Shown: piece after piece, positions 1-5,120 of the stretch | How the letters are laid out: each line of letters begins with the position of its first letter | Position numbering within the stretch: the first letter of the stretch is position 1 | Assembly (NCBI GenBank): GCA_023129265.1 | Contig: JAGMCJ010000267.1 | Location: 1-5,120, forward strand | Reading direction: 5' to 3' | DNA from: Thermoplasmata archaeon | GTDB lineage: Archaea > Thermoplasmatota > Thermoplasmata > RBG-16-68-12 > JAGMCJ01 | DNA length: 5,120 bases | Notes under the pieces: model-generated | The model's database searches: none | What the model saw: only the letters and a program-made list of their open reading frames with translations | Told to the model about the DNA's origin: nothing | Position numbers and translations under genes: made by a program

Positions 1-1970
1 TTTCCTGAGTCTGCATCGACTCGAAACAGCCAGCTCGTCTTCTTCTCCGTTCCGTTGGATATCACCCTGCTCATCGCAGATATCCAGAAGGCGCCGGTTT
101 CCTCTTCGTACTGACGAATCCAGAGGTCCACTTCGTCTTCCGAATCGGACTTCGTAAGGTTCATTTCGAAGATGCTCGTGTTGGTGATTGGGTTACCCTC
201 AGAGTCAAAGAGGAAGGCTTCCAGAACCGATCTAGAATAGTCGGGATTGTCCTCGTTCTCCAGCTTGAGAAGGAGCAAGGAGTCTCCGTTCCACAAGACA
301 CCAGCCAACCACTCGTGGGAACCTGACAGGTCTAGGTCGACGGACCAAATCACATCGCCTTGGTAGTCGAGCCAGTCGAGTTGTCGATAGATAATCGTGA
401 CGCTGTCTCTCGAAAGCGAGTAGACCTCCCTGATGATTGTGGCAGTCTCGCCATCAATGATGCCAGCAATTGAACTTGAACCCGGTGGAACTCCAATGCC
501 TATTCCTATGTTGTCCGCTCCCCACGTATACAGGCTGTCTGAGAGGAGAACTACCCATGTGTCGCCGATCCTCTCGAAGTCGAGAACGTCACCTCTCCCG
601 GGCCCCCAGGGAACTCGTTCAGTGGATGATACTCTTCTATCAGCGTCCAGTCTGGTTACGTACATCCTCGGCTCACCCACGGGTCTGCAATCCATGAAGG
701 GGCTGTCCCGACTGCATAGCGTTTCGCTCCACAAGATGTCCAATCCTCCATCTTCAGCGACACGTGCAAAGGTGGCATAGGTGTAGCGGTCATGTGGGCG
801 GATGATGCCTCCCGAGACGATTCCCGCCAGCGTGGACGAAACTATCAGAGCAGCCACCAGACTCAGAATCGCGGCGGGGAACAGATGATCGACCACTTTG
901 GCAGGAGCCCTAAACATGCGCGCGACATATACGATGGCCCCCAATGAGAAGCACAAGAGACCCATGGACCCAATCAATCCCAGTGGAGTGAGATACTCAG
1001 GATTCTCCATCGGTGGGACCTCGAGGAACATGTTCCACACGATGATGGCTCCACCGAGGGATACACCAATCACGACGGGAACGAGGACGGTCGCCAGGAT
1101 TCTTTTCTGCTTCTTGGATAGGTGTTTCGGAGCGTCTTTCAGATAGGCCTCTGCCACATCTTCTGGAGGACCCAGTATCTCCTCAATCGGGGAATAGGCT
1201 TCCATAGGCGAGAGTGCGGTCAGGTTCAAACCTCTGCTCTCCACATGTTGCTTCAACTCCTCCACAATCTCCTTCCGCCTAATGAGGTCTAAGTCGCTCA
1301 ACACGCTGTCCAAGGCGAGGAAGTAGTTCCGTTTCGTTGCAGGAAGATGGCGACCACGAGCCAACCGAGGAAGCTGACCGTGAACGTATGAGACAGAATA
1401 GGCACCTCCCACTAATACAAGAACGAAGAGCGCTATTCCATAGAAAGCATATTCGGCGAATTGCAGAGGAATCCAAAGTACCAACCAACTGTCGATGATC
1501 ACACACGGCGTCAGAGGAATAAGGACAACATATCGAAAGCGAGTTGCCCGAATGGGTGAGAGGACTACCAGAATGTACACGGCGATGACGAATACCCCGG
1601 ACAGGAACAGAAGGACTACGCCCAGTAGGAATGTGGGATGAACCCACAAGGCACGCACCATGGATGTTAGTATGAAACCTGCCAGAATCGCCGCAGCCAA
1701 ACCAAGAAGTGAGTTCATCACAGAGGCGGTTTTGATGAGCAGACTGGGGGGATGCGAACGTCTCATGTACGCCCTGGCCAGCTTCTCGGGCTCTGGCATG
1801 GCGCCAACTGCTCGCGAGACTTCCTCTGTCCCAGGGGGTTCGACCTTCCCATCAATCGCGAGCTCCATCACATCCTGTCGGATCTGAGCGATGGCCCGCC
1901 TCCTTTCGATGGGGCCGAGGCTGCGCAGCTCCTTGGCGACGGAGGATAGGAATCTATCGAGTTCCCTCAT
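1..1970 (-). CDS. Seven-helix membrane protein with two HAAS domains and a C-terminal ectodomain (partial, runs off left edge)
   Basis: Reading the minus strand from the ATG at 1970 gives 656 codons with no stop. The protein starts with a helical domain (about residues 1-69) ending in MPEPEKLARAYM, the pattern of the HAAS (DUF1700) signalling domain found next to PadR regulators. Four hydrophobic helices follow (about 84-106, 114-137, 147-165, 174-196). A second HAAS-like domain (about 213-280) ends in ILGPPEDVAEAYL, and three more helices follow (about 291-315, 329-350, 364-388). Arg/Lys-rich loops at 138-146, 198-214 and 351-362 place both HAAS domains in the cytoplasm and everything after about 390 outside. 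That outer part is rich in beta-type stretches with turns such as RLDADRRV and LFDSEGNP. It has a Cys pair (419, 428) and N-glycosylation-type sequons at 597, 604 and 639. It may be a propeller or other beta domain, but I cannot assign a family. The gene is co-transcribed with padR, overlapping it by 17 bp. Inference: a membrane sensor or partner whose HAAS domains relay to PadR. Confidence 0.88.
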   Translation of the reverse strand, partial: MRELDRFLSSVAKELRSLGPIERRRAIAQIRQDVMELAIDGKVEPPGTEEVSRAVGAMPEPEKLARAYMRRSHPPSLLIKTASVMNSLLGLAAAILAGFILTSMVRALWVHPTFLLGVVLLFLSGVFVIAVYILVVLSPIRATRFRYVVLIPLTPCVIIDSWLVLWIPLQFAEYAFYGIALFVLVLVGGAYSVSYVHGQLPRLARGRHLPATKRNYFLALDSVLSDLDLIRRKEIVEELKQHVESRGLNLTALSPMEAYSPIEEILGPPEDVAEAYLKDAPKHLSKKQKRILATVLVPVVIGVSLGGAIIVWNMFLEVPPMENPEYLTPLGLIGSMGLLCFSLGAIVYVARMFRAPAKVVDHLFPAAILSLVAALIVSSTLAGIVSGGIIRPHDRYTYATFARVAEDGGLDILWSETLCSRDSPFMDCRPVGEPRMYVTRLDADRRVSSTERVPWGPGRGDVLDFERIGDTWVVLLSDSLYTWGADNIGIGIGVPPGSSSIAGIIDGETATIIREVYSLSRDSVTIIYRQLDWLDYQGDVIWSVDLDLSGSHEWLAGVLWNGDSLLLLKLENEDNPDYSRSVLEAFLFDSEGNPITNTSIFEMNLTKSDSEDEVDLWIRQYEEETGAFWISAMSRVISNGTEKKTSWLFRVDADSG

Positions 1971-2340
1971 CCCTCTCACCTCGCAGCGCTCGCACAACCT
2001 GCCTCGAGGAGGCATCCAGTTCCTGCCAGAGATGCACCCCCTGTTCTATTGCCGCTTGTCCCGTATGAGTCAACTTGTAGTATCTTCTCGGAGGCCCATT
2101 GGTAGATGTGCCCCACTCGCTATCCACGAGACCTTTGGCGTGAAGGGAATGGAGGATTGGGTAAATTGTCCCCTCTTGCAGGACCAGATTGCCGCTCGTC
2201 AACTCCTTCAACTTCGAGATTATCTGATATCCGTAGCAGGCGCCTGGCTCACTCTCCACAACAAGCAGGACGAGCAGAGATAGAAGCCCAGTCCGCAACT
2301 CCCGGTCAAGCTTCCTGATGAAGTCATCAACTTCAGTCAT
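1954..2340 (-). CDS. PadR-family winged-helix transcriptional regulator
   Basis: A 128-residue protein, close to the usual 105-130 residues of short PadR regulators. Residues about 15-100 form the winged helix. The YGYQIISKL segment is the PadR 'GYeI' helix, GTIYPILHSLHAKGLVDSEW is the recognition helix leading into the wing, and GPPRRYYKLTHTG is the highly conserved wing and following strand. The C-terminal 25 residues are probably the dimerising helix. Members of the family are dimeric DNA-binding repressors, often autoregulated and responsive to ligands or envelope stress. The gene is first in an operon with the HAAS membrane protein, whose start lies 17 bp inside it. A TATA-like TTTATGATA is centred about 27 nt before the ATG, so the message is probably leaderless or nearly so. 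The effector cannot be read from the sequence. Confidence 0.95.
   Translation of the reverse strand: MTEVDDFIRKLDRELRTGLLSLLVLLVVESEPGACYGYQIISKLKELTSGNLVLQEGTIYPILHSLHAKGLVDSEWGTSTNGPPRRYYKLTHTGQAAIEQGVHLWQELDASSRQVVRALRGERDEGTR
1976..1982 (-). promoter_or_regulatory. Ribosome binding site inside the padR 3' end
   Basis: The minus strand reads GAGGTGA here, five bases before the ATG at 1970. It is a strong match to the archaeal/bacterial Shine-Dalgarno sequence and lies within the last codons of padR. It fixes the start of the membrane protein and supports translation of the two genes from one message. Confidence 0.75.
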
Positions 2341-2343
2341 GAA

Positions 2344-2385
2344 TACTACCTAGGGTTTCTATGTATCATAAACTGCTATGTAGTA
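2344..2385 (-). promoter_or_regulatory. padR promoter with flanking inverted repeat (candidate PadR operator)
   Basis: On the minus strand TTTATGATA (2372-2364) is a TATA-like element centred about 27 nt upstream of the padR ATG. It is flanked by an inverted repeat: TACTACCTAG at 2344-2353 and CTATGTAGTA at 2376-2385 on the plus strand, which match as reverse complements at 9 of 10 positions. A second layer is the direct repeat CTATGTA at 2359-2365 and 2376-2382. A PadR dimer bound here would cover the TBP/TFB site. PadR autoregulation through dyad operators is known for the family. The operator role of these particular bases is inference. Confidence 0.5.
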
Positions 2386-2425
2386 CTTAATCATTTGTGC
2401 CCTTTCTCAGAGACAAGCATCAGAA

Positions 2426-2459
2426 CGAGCCGGATCCGACTCGGATGGAAGGTATCCGA
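2426..2459. repeat. Overlapping palindromes in the divergent intergenic region
   Basis: CGAGCCGGATCCGACTCG at 2426-2443 is an 18-bp palindrome with one mismatched pair. It overlaps ATCCGA-c-TCGGAT (2434-2446), and the same TCGGAT can instead pair with ATCCGA at 2454-2459 across a 7-base loop. ATCCGA occurs again at 2582 in the start region of the propeller gene. This could be a protein-binding dyad or a pair of alternative hairpins in a leader. The rest of 2386-2572 holds no convincing gene. Confidence 0.45.
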
Positions 2460-2568
2460 ATGCCTGTCGAATGTCGGAGTTCATATTGAAGGGCGACATG
2501 TCAAGGCTCTGGCAAGGTAACCGCAACAAGGATTATTAGGATGGAGGCGGATTCGAATGCAGCGTTGC

Positions 2569-2576
2569 GGAGGTGA
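2569..2576 (+). promoter_or_regulatory. Ribosome binding site that questions the start of the propeller gene
   Basis: GGAGGTGA is a perfect Shine-Dalgarno core, but it overlaps the GTG at 2573 and so cannot serve it. It would serve the in-frame GTG at 2588, with a longish 11-base gap. That start would remove five residues and leave the export signal intact. A weak TATA-like ATTATTA lies at 2532-2538. Confidence 0.5.
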
Positions 2577-3856
2577 GCACAATCCGAGTGAATGGAATTG
2601 GAGTGTCCATCATAATCATACTTGCACTTCTTGTAGCCCTGACATCCGTTTCCACATCAGCCCAATCTGGGATATGGGGCCAGGAACTCGAAATCAGCAC
2701 AGATGACTGGACAGAGCGCCAATCTGAGCCATCGATTGCGGCTAATGATGATGAACTGCATGTCGTGTGGAAAGACTCTGGAGACGGCGATTGGGACATC
2801 TACTATCGATACTTCGATGGGAGCAACTGGCAACCTGAACGAGAGATTAGCTCGGACGCCAATAACGAAGACCAGTACAACCCCTCCATAGCAGTAGAGG
2901 ATCGCAAGACCTACGTTGTGTGGGAGGAAAAGGGGGAGTTCGGAGATCTGGACATCTACTATAGACACTTCGATGGGAATACTTGGCAAGATGAGCAGGA
3001 GATTAGCACAGACGACGGAGTGGAACTTCAATTTGCTCCCTCAATCGCCACAGACAATGGCGAAGTCTACGTCGCGTGGGTCGATGAGTCAGATGGGGGC
3101 TTCGATATCTTCTACAGACACTTTGACGGGAACAGCTGGCAAGACGAACAGGAAGTCAGCACAGACAGCGGAAGTGAAAGCCAAACCAGTCCGTCAATGT
3201 TCGCCGAAAACGGTGAAGTGTATCTTGTTTGGCAGGATGGTGAAGACGGTGATTATGACATCTACTACAGGTACTTTGATGGGATTGCATGGCAAGACGA
3301 GCAAGAGATTTCAACGGACAATTGGTCTGAGCGTCAGTACAATCCCTCGATTGCCGTTGATGAGGGGGAAGTCCACGTCGTTTGGTGGGATGAAGGCGAC
3401 GGCGACTGGGACATCATCTATCGACATCATAATGGAACGGATTGGGGAATGGAGCAGGAAATCAGTGATGATGAAGAGACAGAGGACCAACACCTTCCAT
3501 CAATCGCAGCTGCAGATTCCGAAGTTCACGTTGTGTGGATAGATGATCAAGATGAGGATGGTGACATCTACTATCGGCACTTCGATGGAAGAAGATGGCG
3601 GACTGAGCAGGAAATCAGCAGAGACAGCGGCACGGAAGGACAGGGACCGCCCATTATTGCTGTTGGAGCAGGAATCGTACACGTTGTGTGGACAGACGAA
3701 GGGGACGGGGACTACGATTTGTACTATAGAAGCAGAACGGTGGGCTACTCTGAGGAATTCGACCTGAGAATCGTCCTGTTCTTCACCATTCCCCTCTTCG
3801 CGATGGTTGCCCTCTTGGCGGTGTGGAGAGTTAGAAGAAGGAACCTGAATAGATGA
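2573..3856 (+). CDS. Exported, membrane-anchored seven-bladed beta-propeller protein
   Basis: 427 residues from the GTG at 2573. A hydrophobic export signal spans about 11-24, with likely cleavage near TSAQ (28-31). Seven tandem repeats of 51-52 residues follow, starting at residues 40, 91, 143, 194, 245, 296 and 347. Each reads EISxD, then PSIA, an EVHVVW-type strand, an acidic loop such as DEGDGDWD, IYYR, and FDGxxWxxEQ. The seventh repeat lacks the final FDGxxW segment, and the matching piece (GIWGQEL, 33-39) sits before the first repeat, as expected for a propeller closed by its own N-terminus. A single helix (about 400-418) followed by RVRRRNLNR anchors it with the propeller outside. The repeats resemble sialidase/BNR-type blades, but I see no catalytic set, so binding or adhesion is more likely than hydrolysis. 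The gene is divergent from padR. An in-frame GTG at 2588 is an alternative start. Confidence 0.93.
   Translation: MSTIRVNGIGVSIIIILALLVALTSVSTSAQSGIWGQELEISTDDWTERQSEPSIAANDDELHVVWKDSGDGDWDIYYRYFDGSNWQPEREISSDANNEDQYNPSIAVEDRKTYVVWEEKGEFGDLDIYYRHFDGNTWQDEQEISTDDGVELQFAPSIATDNGEVYVAWVDESDGGFDIFYRHFDGNSWQDEQEVSTDSGSESQTSPSMFAENGEVYLVWQDGEDGDYDIYYRYFDGIAWQDEQEISTDNWSERQYNPSIAVDEGEVHVVWWDEGDGDWDIIYRHHNGTDWGMEQEISDDEETEDQHLPSIAAADSEVHVVWIDDQDEDGDIYYRHFDGRRWRTEQEISRDSGTEGQGPPIIAVGAGIVHVVWTDEGDGDYDLYYRSRTVGYSEEFDLRIVLFFTIPLFAMVALLAVWRVRRRNLNR
2690..3739 (+). repeat. Seven tandem ~153-bp coding repeats
   Basis: Units start at 2690, 2843, 2999, 3152, 3305, 3458 and 3611. Six are 153 bp and the second is 156 bp, one codon longer in its acidic loop. 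All stay in frame. The best-kept bases encode GAxATTAG/CAC (EIS), GACATCTACTA (DIYY) and TTCGATGGGA (FDG). The last unit is shorter because its final strand is supplied by the N-terminus. Confidence 0.93.
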
Positions 3857-4045
3857 TGTCCCGCGCGAAGAAGACCTGCAAGTGGTTGAACAGAAGAAGG
3901 GAGCTGGGGGTAATGACCAGTTGGTCCTTCACTTGAGGAAATGTCTTCCTCCAATGAGGAGTATGACATGTTGTGATGATTCCAGGGGCCCCTGCTATCT
4001 TGCATTCGACTGAGTCATTTCTATGATCGACAGAAAGCGGACCTC

Positions 4046-4060
4046 GACACCAAGGGTGTC
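4046..4060 (+). terminator. Possible hairpin terminator
   Basis: GACACC-AAG-GGTGTC forms a perfect 6-bp stem with a 3-base loop and is followed by an A/T-rich stretch (4061-4074). It lies about 190 bases after the propeller stop. There is no real T-run, and archaeal termination usually depends on T-runs, so this is a weak call. Confidence 0.25.
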
Positions 4061-4074
4061 AATATCATTCTATT

Positions 4075-4174
4075 GATACACTTTGGCGTCCAGCACACTC
4101 ACCGAGGGCTGGAGTTCGTCAGAAAAACGGATGGAGCGGAGCGCTAGCGAGGCTCCGCAGGATAAGTGGGTATC
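4075..4174 (+). repeat. Structured intergenic repeat, copy 1
   Basis: About 100 bases that align along their whole length with 4924-5025, in the same orientation, with two short gaps and roughly two thirds identity. The ends pair: GATAC (4075-4079) with GTATC (4170-4174) and ACTT (4080-4083) with AAGT (4164-4167), leaving a GG bulge. An inner hairpin forms from GCGGAGC (4136-4142) and GCTCCGC (4152-4158), or from the aligned TGGAGC (4132-4137) with GCTCCG (4152-4157). It sits 67 bases upstream of the four-helix membrane protein gene. It could be a MITE-like element, a processed RNA or a repeated terminator. Confidence 0.65.
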
Positions 4175-4241
4175 TTGTGGGTTTCTCTATGTTCACAAGC
4201 GATTGTTGGGCATAGGGAAAGCTTGAATAGGGCTCTGAAGA

Positions 4242-4925
4242 ATGTCGAGACGCAGGGAAGCTGTGGAGGCTGAAGGTGTGAGCAATCATATAGAGAAAGC
4301 TGGCATGGGTGAGTTTCGCACAGAATATGAGCAGACTTGGCAGGACTTCAGATACAGAGCAACTGTAGAGACGACGATCCTCAGTGTCTACTTCGCGACC
4401 GCCATGGGATTGGTGTACACATTCGCTCAGCATGGAACAGGGGCAGCAGGAGACTGGATAGGTCCGGTGATTTGGGTGATTGGAGTGTCGCTATCAGCAG
4501 GTGTTCTCGTTCTACTACTCGGTGAGAGGAGACCATGGTCCGCGGACATCACCCGCTTGGAGGAACTGGACTCCCTGCTCTCTCACGAGAGAAACCGCCC
4601 AGTGCAGCTTGAGAGAATACGTTGCTATGACCGTCTTTGGACAGCAAAGGGCTATAGCATCAGCCTCGCGGGCAGCTTCGCGTGGTACCTTGGCGTCGTG
4701 ATAATTACTGGGGCGACCTTCGGAGGGATATTCGGATTCTGGCTGGACGAAACGTACGGCTCTTCTACTCTGACTACAGTGGTCCTTTGTGCGATTGTGA
4801 CATTCTTGCTTCTCATTGTCGTGGTCTTCATTGTCATCTACACGACGATGAAAAAATCCATGAAGAAGGCGTTCGATGAATCCGAGAAGAAGCGGAAGGA
4901 TGCCGAGAAGGCGCTCCAGGGATGA
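4242..4925 (+). CDS. Four-helix membrane protein of unknown function
   Basis: 227 residues. A charged N-terminus carries an amphipathic, aromatic-rich stretch EYEQTWQDFRYRATVE (28-43) that runs into helix 1 (about 44-62). Helix 2 (72-94), helix 3 (141-167) and helix 4 (175-201) follow. The 45-residue loop between helices 2 and 3 (95-140) is rich in Arg and Glu, so it and both ends are predicted to be cytoplasmic. The tail from 203, TMKKSMKKAFDESEKKRKD, is highly charged and probably helical or coiled coil. I do not recognise the family. A membrane effector of the SLATT type has a broadly similar helix-then-hairpin start, but the resemblance is too weak to claim. The ATG at 4242 has no clear ribosome site. 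Met22 (4305) is an alternative that would drop only the poorly patterned N-terminus. The stop codon overlaps the start of repeat copy 2. Confidence 0.82.
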   Translation: MSRRREAVEAEGVSNHIEKAGMGEFRTEYEQTWQDFRYRATVETTILSVYFATAMGLVYTFAQHGTGAAGDWIGPVIWVIGVSLSAGVLVLLLGERRPWSADITRLEELDSLLSHERNRPVQLERIRCYDRLWTAKGYSISLAGSFAWYLGVVIITGATFGGIFGFWLDETYGSSTLTTVVLCAIVTFLLLIVVVFIVIYTTMKKSMKKAFDESEKKRKDAEKALQG

Positions 4926-5025
4926 TACACTTCCACGTCTAGCACGCGCCTGTCGAGAGGTAGAATCTGTCAGAAGAATGGACGGAGCTGAACACAACGG
5001 AGCTCCGCTGGAGACATGGGAGTAT
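4924..5025 (+). repeat. Structured intergenic repeat, copy 2
   Basis: Matches 4075-4174. Shared blocks include TGATACACTT, AGCAC, CGAG, GTCAGAA, GGAGC and CTCCGC, and most differences are transitions. ATAC (4925-4928) pairs with GTAT (5022-5025), CCACGTCT (4933-4940) pairs at 7 of 8 positions with AGACATGG (5012-5019), and CGGAGC (4983-4988) pairs with GCTCCG (5002-5007). Its first bases are part of the TGA stop of the preceding gene, so it would form the 3' end of that message. Confidence 0.65.
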
Positions 5026-5120
5026 TATAATAGGATCAAGACCTGAGCCGCTTCCAAGAGACTTGCTTCCTGAGCTTTCCCACGGAAACCAGATCGTGGG
5101 AGGGCATTCGAGAAGTTGAA
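5026..5120. other. Right-edge interval, no supportable gene
   Basis: A TATA-like TATTATAATAG runs from 5023 to 5033, right after repeat copy 2, and could promote a gene beyond the window. TCCCACG (5078-5084) and CGTGGGA (5095-5101) form a 7-bp hairpin. A minus-strand frame is open from the edge to a stop at 5036-5038 and could be the tail of a convergent gene, but 27 codons are too few to judge. Confidence 0.35.

Larger units (their letters stand above)
3857..4241. other. Gene-poor interval with palindromes and a structured repeat
   Basis: No convincing gene lies here. A 26-codon ATG frame overlaps the propeller stop (3856-3936), and another frame without its own start gives a charged stretch EEDLQVVEQKKG from 3867. 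Neither has further support. Other contents are a perfect 12-bp palindrome, CAGGGGCCCCTG at 3983-3994, a small hairpin at 4046-4060, and the first copy of a ~100-nt repeat at 4075-4174. The 67 bases before the next gene show no clear Shine-Dalgarno sequence or TATA box. Confidence 0.6.

Noticed and set aside
1279..1647. A 122-codon minus-strand frame and several plus-strand frames within 1-1950
   Set aside because: They lie inside the 656-codon membrane protein frame, have low-complexity or arginine/serine-rich shadow composition, and lack ribosome sites.
2471..2539. A 22-codon ATG frame upstream of and in frame with the propeller gene
   Set aside because: It has no ribosome site and no pattern in the peptide; a stop at 2537-2539 separates it from the gene. 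Chance is the simplest reading.
2916..3542. A 208-codon plus-strand frame inside the propeller gene
   Set aside because: Its own repeated TSTIDTSMG pattern only mirrors the ~153-bp repeats of the propeller gene read one frame off.
2690..3739. Sialidase or other glycosidase activity for the propeller
   Set aside because: The blades resemble BNR-type repeats, but no arginine triad or nucleophile set stands out and the conserved residues are the same in every blade, as expected for structure and not a single active site.
2690..3739. CRISPR-like array
   Set aside because: The regular spacing comes from in-frame 51-52 codon protein repeats; there are no short identical direct repeats with unique spacers.
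3856..3936. A 26-codon ATG frame overlapping the propeller stop codon
   Set aside because: It is short and basic with no ribosome site. The overlap alone does not make it a gene.
4515..4997. A 160-codon minus-strand frame opposite the four-helix membrane protein gene
   Set aside because: It shows shadow composition with no membrane segments or motif, while the plus frame has clear helices and a sensible topology.
5036..5120. Partial minus-strand gene at the right edge
   Set aside because: Only 27 open codons are visible, with no motif, and another minus frame is also open, so it cannot be told from chance.

Overview
The window looks archaeal. The genes are compact and mostly have ATG or GTG starts. 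padR has a TATA-like element about 27 nt upstream of its start codon, which suits a leaderless archaeal transcript. A secreted acidic beta-propeller protein with a C-terminal membrane anchor is also common in uncultured archaeal genomes. Thermoplasmatota or an Asgard-type lineage would fit, but that placement is inference from general protein character and not from any marker gene.

Left half, minus strand: a two-gene operon. padR (2340-1954) encodes a PadR-family winged-helix regulator. Its last 17 bases overlap the start of a large membrane protein gene that begins at 1970 and runs off the left edge, with 656 codons and no stop in the window. That protein has a HAAS-type helical domain, four membrane helices, a second HAAS-type domain, three more helices, and then a long domain predicted to lie outside the cell. 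PadR plus HAAS is an established pairing. The double HAAS and the large ectodomain are the unusual parts.

Middle: a 232-bp divergent intergenic region (2341-2572) holds the padR promoter, which is flanked by an inverted repeat that could be an autoregulatory operator, and a small cluster of palindromic ATCCGA/TCGGAT sequences. To its right on the plus strand lies a 427-codon gene for an exported, membrane-anchored protein with seven near-identical 51-52 residue repeats, which I read as a seven-bladed beta-propeller. The divergent layout makes it a candidate second target of the PadR protein.

Right part: after the propeller gene, 385 bp without a convincing gene hold several small palindromes and the first copy of a roughly 100-nt structured repeat (4075-4174). 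Next is a gene for a four-helix membrane protein of unknown function (4242-4925). A second, diverged copy of the same repeat (4924-5025) starts exactly at its stop codon. Both copies can pair end to end and both contain an internal GGAGC/GCTCC hairpin. The last 95 bp hold a TATA-like stretch and a short hairpin but no supportable gene.

The two items most worth following up are the PadR / double-HAAS / ectodomain operon facing a surface propeller gene, which looks like an envelope-sensing module, and the paired structured repeat that brackets the four-helix membrane protein gene.
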